From positions 1,263,042 to 1,327,041 of the forward strand of contig JACAXG010000065.1 of assembly GCA_018881555.1 (NCBI GenBank): a DNA stretch of 64,000 nt. Reading direction: 5' to 3'. The stretch comes from Amblyornis subalaris (Eukaryota > Chordata > Aves > Passeriformes > Ptilonorhynchidae). Of the stretch, positions 54,537 through 64,000 are shown piece by piece. Both the position numbers and the translations under genes were made by a program. The notes beneath the pieces are model-generated. The model did not search any database and was not told the origin of the DNA. It worked only from the letters and a program-made list of their open reading frames with translations. Position 1 is the first letter of the stretch; every line of letters begins with the position of its first letter.

Positions 54537-54942
54537 CTTTTTGTAGTGTTTCAGCATCAAAGACATGCTCCTTGAAGAAAGCTCTGAAGGACAAAGGACT
54601 TGCACTGCAGTCTTCTGAAAGTTTGTCAACGGCTTGTTTAAACATAGCAACTAAGTCATGAAGAGGTCTGTCTAAATCAAGGTGAGAAGTGGATGGTGAA
54701 ATCAAGCTCAGGCGTACAGAGATTGATGCACAAGATGCAGAACTAGACTCCACAGTTTCACACTCAATTTGGAAGCTCTCTGACAACATCTTCATTGCAA
54801 AACGTTTTCTTTGGAGTGGATCATCAACTACTGCAACAACGTGCCATTCAATGGCTGCATCTCTGGGTAGGTGAGATATTACAACCACAGCAAGCAACCC
54901 ACATACTGCAGTTTCATCATGATACATCTCTGAATCTTCAAC
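54537..54942 (-). CDS. DPH6: DPH6 penultimate coding exon (RidA-like C-terminal region), partial gene
   Basis: DPH6 (diphthine--ammonia ligase) uses ATP and ammonium to amidate diphthine on elongation factor 2 in the cytoplasm. The exon is 406 nt: 135 codons in frame from the first base plus one extra base. It is preceded on the minus strand by a pyrimidine-rich tract ending TTTTAG at 54943 and followed by the donor AAAAAG|GTAAGA (GT at 54536-54535). Residues 25-38 of the exon read LPRDAAIEWHVVAV, the typical closing strand of a RidA/YjgF-type domain (LPxxAxVEW). A Cys/Ser-rich segment follows, then a second region rich in Phe and Leu (SFRAFFKEHVFDAETLQK) that continues into the last exon. 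The first Met in this frame (54927) is internal, not a start. Codon use is open across all 135 codons with no N. Gene assignment is from remembered family features of long DPH6 proteins, not a search. An alternative would be another RidA-fusion protein, which I think less likely. Confidence 0.75.
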
Positions 54943-57900
54943 CTAAAAGATAAACAAAGTATTGTCCATATTACAGAGTTGGTGGAAATTAATGTTGCTG
55001 ATATTCAGTTAAAATATTAAAAAAGTATATGCAGTACAGTTATTTCATGGAGACTGCCTTTCCCCTCAACTTTCCTTATTGAAAAGTCATCTTGAGCAAT
55101 TATGAATTTATCTGACAGTATCTGCTCATTTTTGCAATCTCAAACAGCTACTATGCCTGTACCATTAAAAAAAAAATAATTTATTAAATTATTATCATAA
55201 TTTATTTTGCAGTCATTCTGCAACCAAAGAAAGTCTTTTTGCATATGGTGACTTTTGTCTATACCAATGGTCTTTGAAGAATAAAAAATGGTAGGAACTA
55301 CCAAAACTACAGAAATGAGTCAGTAAAGTTTTATTTTAAAATTTGGAGTACTAAATATTCATTTCAGATACGGCAAAAATATAGTTTAGATAGTTCTGAA
55401 CAGCAGAATTATCTTGACCAAACACTCTTAGAAGATAGAATGTGTTTTTTTAATATCACAGCTCATTGAGAAAATATATTTAAATTTTTTTCACATCAAC
55501 CAGCACATCTAATTAGCTAATGTNGTCAGCTAAATCTGAGTAACTGAGTTCCTTTTCTTCTGATGGCTTTAAATAGCTTTCAAGCAGCTGAATAGTTGAA
55601 ATGCTTATTTTGGCCAGCAGATTACTTTTTCTTACTTTTTCCTCCATTTTTATGAAGAGACAGTATATTAAGCATTTTTAATATTAGTGATTTACACCAT
55701 CTTCTTTCTGTACACAGATAATAACTTATTTTATGTACCAATTTGCTTACACTCCAGTATATACTGGTAATATTGCCCATTGCCTGACCTCTGAAAGGAA
55801 AAATAATAACAAGGCAAACCTGTCATTTTGCCTTAAGTCGATAAGGCCATATAACCTGCAGTACCTTCAATTCACAAGCTCAATTTTCAACCACTCGCTC
55901 TCAACTTTGAGAGGAAGAAATAATGACANGTTCCAGGCACTTTATTTCAAAATTCACTCACAAAGTTATTGACAAGAATTTTGCACAAAATATCTTTGAT
56001 GCTTGACCCTTGTGAGCTGTTTACATGAAAAATGCACTTACTTCTATATTAACGATATTGGAGTGTAATTCTATCCCAAACACATAGCAATTGCTTTAGC
56101 ATTTCTGGTTTTGATGTGGGAACAGAAATGGGGACAATTTGTCTCAAATTGCAATCACTTCAGTCATAATAAAATCTCACGGAGTACTGTTTGCTTTCAG
56201 TACTTTCATTANGCTGGCCAGGGCTGTTATTAAGGTAGCAACCCATAAATGTTATATTAGCACTTAACAGGAGCACAGTATTCTCCTCTAGGAGATGAAT
56301 TCTAACCTTGTCAATATAATTCTGCTCTGAGTGCTGTAAAACAGTTTGAAAAGATGAAATACTGGAGCTTTGCACTGAGAAAAAAAAAGTCATGCTCATT
56401 CAGGCTTAAAGGCCACTTTGCTGGCCCACGGTGCTGAGGTACTGGTTAGAAAAAAACAGTCTAAAGAAGCTCTCTCAGGTCACATCAACCACTAAGACAA
56501 ACTTTTCTACTTCCCTGTACTTGTCTTAGGTTGTTAAATCAATTACTCGCTATTTCTGCTTGCCTTCAGCTGCCATTTAGAATATGAAGAACTACATGAA
56601 AATTAAGGCCAGGAGAAAGTACATTTCCAAATTTAACAAATGAGAATCATTCTGTGTGAAAGACTATTCATGGTGCACCTGCACGGTACCATAAAACTCA
56701 TAACCTTTAACTTTAGAGTTTNCACAAAGCACAAGTGATAGAGCTACTGGGGACTAATAATCTTTCATCAGCGGCTACAGAATCTTACAGAAATACTTCC
56801 AACAATGACTTCTTCTGACTTATTTTCAAGAAATCACTGACATTTGTGTTGTGCTTGAATGTTGCATTTAGGAGTTACCTTTCAGAAATTTACAATTTTC
56901 TTAAACAGCTGACTATCGTTATGATAGCCTGTCAAGTAAATGAGGATGACTATCTATAGGGTCTGCTAAGAAACTATATTCATATGATGCTAGAGCAATA
57001 TAAGTAAGTATTAAGAGTGCAAATGAAGAGGAATTATTTTACTGGCTAAATTGTTTTTGCAACTGATTCTGCACTGCCATCAATGAGATTCATCACTTCT
57101 GGCAGACAGCTGCGGTGCTATGAATAAAAACCTGTTTTTAGAGTTCTTGCCCAAAGATACTGTTGTAGACTATTCTATAAAGGAGCACAGGTTTTGGTCT
57201 AGTCTTTCTTCTACATCTTCAGGGTCCTAGGCAGAAAAAAATGAGGTAGAAGAGGATATAGCTTGGGTTATAATTTTTGAAAAAGAAGTGTCAAATAATT
57301 CTTGGGAAGCCCTAAAATTCTTGTTGAGAGACGAGAAATCTGTTGGAGCAAACACTGTTGAAAGCCGCGATTCCTTAAAAGTATGCATTACCTGTATTTT
57401 ACAAATCATTATAAATTTCATTAATCTGTAGGTGTCATCTAAAGGTATCTGCCCTTCAACCCTTATTTTCTAGCTATCAGTTTCCAAATGATTTTCAGTT
57501 CATGGGAGAAGGTCTGAAGTTTCCAATTTTTGCTTGTTAGCCTTTGCATTGGATTTAATCCCATCCAAGAACAAATACTACAAGGTAGCTTTGCACTAGG
57601 AGAAGTTTGAATGTTGTAAGGGAAAATAAGCAGATCTAAAGGTTCAATGGCTGACTGCTAAGATAATATGGAGAAAGATGCTACTTATGTGCCATACAAT
57701 TACATGGTCTGATTTAAAGAGGACTGGAGAAGGACACCAGGTAACATCTGTTCCACATGCAAGAGACATCCTCTGAAAATGAATGGTTCTATAACAATGT
57801 CTTCTTTCAGGAATGGATGTAAACTGGATCATCTCAGAGACCACACTATGACAGAATTCTGATTCTGTCATGCTAGGAAATGGTAGAACCCAAAACTTTG

Positions 57901-58529
57901 GAGAAAGATTTGATAAGACAAGTGATTTAGCTCTAACTGAATCTCACCTTAGGCTGTCCTCAAAACGTGATTCACAACATCTTCCCTCTGCCAACAGGAT
58001 CATCTTCTACTTAATTTATCAAAGATGGAAAAGACTGAGATCCAGAAAGTTTGAAAAAGTAAGCCAAAAAGTAGGTTTTTCTAAATATATGCATTGTATC
58101 TATATCATTCCATATCCAGAGAAGGACTACAAACATTTTTTTAACACATTGCTTTTACAAAAACCCCACAATTCAACAACAGACTTTTCCCACCTTGAAG
58201 AAAATACTGATATTCTTCTGGCGATACAATGCATGTTTCAATAACTCACAGGAAAAACCAAAGGTATAGAGGAGATTTTAGGANGACTGAAAAAGTTTAC
58301 TTCTACTGTAAACACTGAGAAAAGTGCCATGCTAAGCTAAGTGACATCTTGGAAAGTCTTCATGGACTGGTTAATAAAGAATCACAGTGGCCGACAGCAG
58401 TCAAGAAAGCAAGTAGAGCAAAGAAAACAAAGTGGGTAACATTATGCCGCTGTAAAAATTCACAGTTCACCAACATATTGAGTAAGATGAACAACTCTGG
58501 ATCTCTCAACTGAAAAAGGGCATACTAGA

Positions 58530-58890
58530 ACCAAAATATATTCAGAGAAGGACAAAAACTAGGATCAAAAGCTCTGGAGGGTCTGATTGGAAATGTTCTC
58601 CAGCCTTTTTAATGAGAAGACACAAAAGGCTCACAAATGAGGCTCACAAAATCATANACGACATAAGAAGACTGGATAGGGATAAGAACTGATTTTGCAT
58701 GCTTGTCTTTCTGTACAAAGAACTATGGATCATCAAATGACATTAGTAAGAGCATGTTTTCAAAAAGAATGATGGTGAGTGACACCTACAATTCCTTGAT
58801 GGAGAATGCTCTGGTTGCAAGAACTTTACAGGGATTCAAGGGGAGCCTGAACAAGTTCTTAGAACATAGATTCAGCGAGCATTATAAAAG
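58530..58890 (+). mobile_element. Ancient CR1-type LINE relic
   Basis: Eroded but colinear with the 3' end of old amniote CR1: ATTCAGAGAAGGACAAAAAC; then CACAAAATCAT; a TGTCTTTCTGTACAAAGAAC to GGATCATCAAATGA stretch; AATTCCTTGATGGAGAATGC; and GGGATTCAAGGGGAGCCTGA. This explains the 72-codon open frame ending at 58921. Confidence 0.6.
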
Positions 58891-58904
58891 AGACATAATA
58901 AAAT

Positions 58905-59010
58905 TCTCAGATTATTTTTAATTTATGTGAGTTAATAATTTATATAAAGATAATGATTTATATAACAATTAAAATTAATTGAATCAATTTAAATATTAAT
59001 TAAAATAGTT
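58905..59010. repeat. AT-rich tract with inverted repeats
   Basis: More than 85% A/T, with many TTAATT/AATTAA words and partial palindromes. Low-complexity sequence. Confidence 0.7.
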
Positions 59011-62000
59011 TGAGGTTAGGAGAATATTAGAGTAGATATATGCTTTTACTGGCTTTACTATTCACTTCTGCTTAGGACTACTGTTTGGAGTCAAAATACT
59101 AAGCAGGTCTACACTATCATGGTTATTGTTATGTTCTTACATAAGCATTTATGCTGATACTAGTGGTGTGTTCAGTGAAGAACTGGGCTTTCTTGACTGG
59201 ATTCATCAATTTTTCGCAGCTAGTCCCTTCCAACATTTCCATAACTCCAAAGGAATTTTATGTTAATCTGTGATATTCCAGACTGATTAAATAGATGAAC
59301 AGTGAACACTGAGTCAAGTAGGTCAATGCAGATAACAGCTTTGAGAGCTTAAGCTTCTTCATCAGAGGTACTGGCATCAGAATATTGGGCTGGAAGAAGT
59401 GGGAGTTCAATGTGGTTACTCCTTTCGAGGAAAAAAAAGGTTCCTCTTCTCCTTTTTCCCAAAGCAGAATCACATACAGAATTGTAATGCTACTTTTAGG
59501 GGGACACATATATATCTTCATTTTCTCCTTAACTGATAGAGACAGCACAGACAACAAAAACACGACAGTCCCAGACAGTGCCAAGCAGGAGGTTTGTCTG
59601 CTTTAGGCACCTGCCACAGGAACAGGGGCTTTGAGCTGCATTACACTGGAGCCACCTAGACAGACTGCTCTGTGTTAACCTCTCTAATGAGGTTCTGCAA
59701 CAGATGCTCCATCCAAATCTGCAGAAGTGTGAGGATGTTTGGCTAGAAATANAAAGGGTCGAAAGGCTTGACTGAATACTTGTCGAAGGCCACAGTACTA
59801 CAGTTATCAAGAAACATACAATTCAGTAAAGTATCTAATAATGAGAAACAAGAATAGGAACTTTCTAAACTTTATATTCATGCATAAACTGAAGGAAAAA
59901 GGCAGCTTGGTAGAAACATTCCTTAGTTAACACTTTTATCAATGTGTTTAATTCAGAAAGAACAGCCTGTTCATATCCCAAGAAGCAAAATAAACAACAG
60001 AGGTTGTCAGTGGGTTTCTAAACTTGTAATTAACCTGTATCCCTACATTAAAGGAAAACTGTTATCTGAACTGCTGCCTGCATAATGCTCTCCTGAGCTT
60101 TGCACTGATACAAGAAATTATCACATTGGTTCACAATATTACCAAATCCTTGCATATTTTATGCCTCAGTTCTTAGTAAAGAGTCACCCAATTTTAATTG
60201 TGGATATTCAGGAGAGCCACAAAATACTCTCACACTAATGAATGCCTGATGCATTCACAATACTACTACAAACCAAACCAGAACCAAATGGAATGAACAG
60301 AGTTAAATGAAAAACACTGGGCTGTCAGGGTTGTAAACTTACACAGAGTTTAGTTTTAAAGGTGCTAACCTTCTAATTTCTCTAATAGTGTACTTTTTTA
60401 GTTTAAAAAAAAAGGCAAGGCAGAATTATTCAAATTCCAGTGAAAACACAGGAATAATGAGTTAAAAACAAACCTGTACTCAATACATTGTCTAAGCATT
60501 TAAATATTTTGCTTAATTAAACCAAAAAAGCTACACATTTTGGCCTTTAACATTTGTTATATAAATTTGTTTGATTATCCTCCATTTGTTCTAAATGAGT
60601 AAAATTCTTTTTGTTGTGTTAGTAAGGACTAAGGCCTATCTGTCTCACAGCTGAATATGGAATCAGGCTATAAGAGACAGAGATGAATGCATAATTGCTA
60701 TCTCTACAAAGAATTGACTTCGAGAACAAAAAGAAAGATGCTGTGATGTTACTTTTAGAAGCTGAGTTTATGAAAACCTTATATGGTACGCATTATTACA
60801 CCATTACAGCAGCAAGATTAATGTGCCTTTAAATAATACATTTAAAATTTCTTTTACACTGCCTGCATTAAACAGATTGCATCAAACTCCTGAGATCCAG
60901 TTCAAGCTTTGCTAGAGTCTCTCACAACAATAGGTTTATGACTTAAAAAAAGTAAAGATTCCACCAGGAAAACTGCATGAGAATAAAAATGTCAGTTCCT
61001 AAAGAAAGCAGGATAGAAGCAATTCTTTTCAACATCCTAGTTTGTCTAATAAATAGGCCATATGCATTCCTGGTATGCCACNTCTGAATTCAAATAATGA
61101 ATACCACAGTGTTTTATAACAATAAAATTGTTAAGAATGTTCCTTTTGGAAAGCTTACAAAAATAAGAAAGTCAGACACTTAGTATTTCTTTCTGAAATA
61201 AAACAAATTATTTTCTGCATGCCAAAAACACATTAACACAAAACCAGCAGATTAAAAATGAGGTCTTACCAACTGAATAATTGTCATAGAATAAATTCTG
61301 TAAATATAAAAAAGAAACAAGTTCTTCAGAAATTTTAGTCTTCTCTACTCCTCAACATGTTGGACAAAGCTGGAGGAAGTTCAGTAACCATTGCGTTATG
61401 TAGAAACGATTTTGTACAATGTCAGTTGGGAAACTGAGCCTGTACTTACTTTGGTGTTACCGAACCACGGAAAATCTAGAGAAAACAAAGTGGTTCTCAA
61501 TTTTTTATATCAGCATCTGATAGCACATTTTTCAGAATAATTTCTTTTTTTTGTGCAGTTGTGAGCTATCTTTAAAAAATAGAAATATGAAAAAAGAGAA
61601 AGCAGATACAGGGGAACAAATATAAGTNTAGAAATTTAGAGGTAGTACTATTTCTCAGGATACTTTTAGTCAATTTTTGTAATTTAAATGGATTTCAAAT
61701 TAATGTCTTCTCTTGATATAATGACTATAATTCCACCTGCTTGCACTTGGGAAAAAATACAAATTAAATTTTCACCATAATAATTGTGAAAAAATCTGCA
61801 TGTAGCTATACTAATGATGTAAAATTAATAATTAGATATGAAATGCTCAGCAATTAACATGCCAAGCACAACAGCTTAACTTTTACCAGAGATGCATTTT
61901 GCAGGTGAATGAAATGAGCATACCCCAAGTTATTTTAGTGAGAGTATAGGAAATTTGAAATCTATACAATATATTGATGGCTATTATTAGGATTTGACAA

Positions 62001-64000
62001 GATGATGGGCTAAAATTTTATGGTAGTCAACCAAGTATGTCAGAAGAAACTACCAGAAAAATTAAGTAACAACACTCTTAGGGCCCAAATCCCACAATAC
62101 CTATACCATAATTTTGATTTATAAGTCGAGACAGCTTTTTGATGCATAAAGGATATGTTGAANTCTTTGCAGAATTAAAAATTTCATGATGAATTTGAAT
62201 AGTCTCTGAATAGTAGCACTGTAAGTATAGGTAAGCATTATATATAAAAGGAAAGCAAATATGGAACTCATGAAAATAAGAGTTCATAAGAAAACAGATC
62301 AATACCTTTACATGATCTATAGCTTATATTGCTCAAACGGAATAATTTAACAACTTGCTATTCTATCTTTTACCATGATTGTCAACAGAGGCCAAGAAGT
62401 GGTATAAATTTTCATCACTTGTGTGATAGAAAAAAGGGTTCTGTTGAAATTTAAGACATAACCTTACAAGCTCTCTTTTGATTATATTTAGTACAGAAGG
62501 ATATCATTTGCTTGTTAATTTTGTTTCTTTTTTCTATTGTTGGATCACTGTGTTTTCATCCTTTTATTTCAGGAACTCAGAAGCTGACAGGATCAAAACA
62601 AGAGCAATCAGTATCACATTTCTATGAAGACATCAGCTTTGAACAAATCTCTAGAACAAATAAACAATTGGAAGCCTGAAGACTGTACATAGAGTGTAAT
62701 AACTAGGCTAACATCTCTTGTTTTCTGGACTTACCAACCTGGAAGTTTTGTTGCAAAGGAAGCTCAAATAATTTCTTGTTAGAATAAATTGAAAGAAAAA
62801 TAGAAAATGCAAACTGGCCTGCTGGAAGAAACACACAGGCGTCTGCATGCACACTAATGGAGAAGCATCTCCTATTGAAAGACTGAGACTTCCATTTTTG
62901 CTTGATTTCTCAGGTAAGTACCACAATCCTGTTATAAACCGTTATCTAAAAGCAGAGCCTCAACAGCCCCACAGACTTCAAGTTTTCAACTACCCACTGA
63001 ATTTTATACATTTCAATCTCTCTTCAAAATAAATTTTATAATTGTATGTGACAATCATGCCACCACCAGAGCAAAAGAAAGATTTTAAAATGTTGTATAA
63101 TCGGTTATGGTAAGCATATGATAATATCAAATGGAAAATATACAAGACCATTTCCCCCACATTTTTAGATGTTTAATGTTATAAACATTAGTTATAGCAC
63201 TGATTATTCAGATGAAAGCATGTTCAAAGTACTGCAGTGGATGTGTCTGGACTGGGAAACTGATAAGCATAGGACTGCCAGCATGGCTGCCAAAGTGGCA
63301 AAACGCTTGAAATGCAGAATTAGGCAATTAATATTAACTTTAAAAATGGACATGGCTGTGATGTTCCCTCTTACTTGGCCCTTAATTACTCCCACTGACA
63401 TGTAATGAGACAGATTAAGCCCAACTTTGGTTTATTATAGCTGATTTGGGGTTTTGCAGTGGGAGTGGTGGTTTCATTTTTTAATTTTCATTTTATCTCT
63501 GCAGAACTCTGATACAAGCGCTCTGATACAATATGAATACTTATATCTTTTTTCCGTAAGTCAAAGGGGTCAGGAAGGGATTTTCACTTTCGTTAAGTCC
63601 ATACAAGCCTTTGGTTGTTTGCCTTACTCTGCAGAAGCAGTCATGCTACCATGTGTACTCACCAACCTGATAAACNCTCTTCCTTCTACAAGGGAAGCTC
63701 AGCCTTTTCATGCTCATCCTGTGGCATAAAGTACTTGGAACTCTTAAGGTCTAATGTATTTTAGTCCAAGTATACTCACAGAGTTCAAAATGGGAATTTC
63801 TGTGTGAAATGTAATGGTCTGTGATATACAGGTCAGAATAAATAATCTAATGATGCCTTCTGGCTGTACAAGCCACTCAAGCTATGAAATCAGTTTTACC
63901 CAGTATTTACACTCAGCCTTTCTACCAGCACTGAAGTGCCTGAACTCTAAAAACCCACACTGAGAAGACAACCATCTTACTCATTATGGCCTTTAATATC

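Larger units (their letters stand above)
54943..64000 (-). other. DPH6: Upstream DPH6 intron (partial), no supported exon
   Basis: By the gene model this is the intron upstream of the 406-nt exon and it runs off the window. It contains an old CR1 relic (58.5-58.9 kb) and a very AT-rich tract (58.9-59.0 kb). I looked on the minus strand for the expected earlier half of the RidA domain (GPYSQ-like and SGQI-like motifs) and did not find it. Two tiny exon-like intervals near 61.28 and 61.45 kb are discussed as findings but not annotated as exons. Confidence 0.5.

Noticed and set aside
54445..54927. Reading the 160-codon frame as a complete small protein
   Set aside because: A clear acceptor upstream of the first Met and a donor at 54536 show that it is an internal exon; codons after the donor are intron.
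57227..58244. Open frames at 57.2-58.2 kb as possible DPH6 upstream exons
   Set aside because: No RidA or ATPase-domain motif, and splice sites do not give the phase-0 end needed to join the 406-nt exon.

Overview
This window looks like avian nuclear DNA: an AT-rich vertebrate background, several 5'-truncated CR1 LINEs (the dominant avian retrotransposon), an ERVL-like solo LTR, a few eroded MIR/L2-type relics and one CpG island. Almost all of it is non-coding. Most open reading frames are chance or lie inside transposons. About ninety to a hundred isolated single N bases are scattered through it, which looks like masked ambiguous calls rather than gaps.

The one gene I can support is on the minus strand. 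It is the 3' end of the long form of DPH6 (diphthine--ammonia ligase, last step of diphthamide synthesis on eEF2). Two coding exons are visible: a 406-nt exon (54942 down to 54537) and the terminal exon (13040 down to the TAG at 12925). Both have canonical splice sites and their phases fit (out phase 1, in with two bases). A 41.5-kb intron separates them. Both encode the C-terminal RidA-like part of the protein. The ATPase (ATP pyrophosphatase-type) domain must lie beyond the right edge of the window.

Layout: 1-2750, no gene seen. 2757-2781, G-run plus TG repeat. About 2870-3170, CpG-island promoter with a YY1-type motif and a G-quadruplex motif; its gene is not in view, and from remembered human gene order (DPH6 then ZNF770) ZNF770 running to the left is the best guess. 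3200-12700, intergenic with MIR/L2 relics. 12715-13040, last DPH6 exon and short 3' UTR. 13041-54536, large intron with CR1 copies at 15.8, 19.8, 32.7, 43.3, 53.65 and 53.8 kb, a 902-bp solo LTR at 51.1-52.0 kb with an exact 5-bp target duplication, a dispersed 95-bp repeat pair (17.7 and 24.1 kb), and several short duplications and palindromes. 54537-54942, penultimate exon. 54943-64000, upstream intron with an old CR1 relic at 58.5-58.9 kb and no convincing further exon.

I found no operon-like, CRISPR-like or otherwise new biological system. The most useful observations are the DPH6 long-form tail, the LTR architecture, the unassigned 95-bp repeat pair and a pair of adjacent hairpins sharing one core at 42.6 kb.
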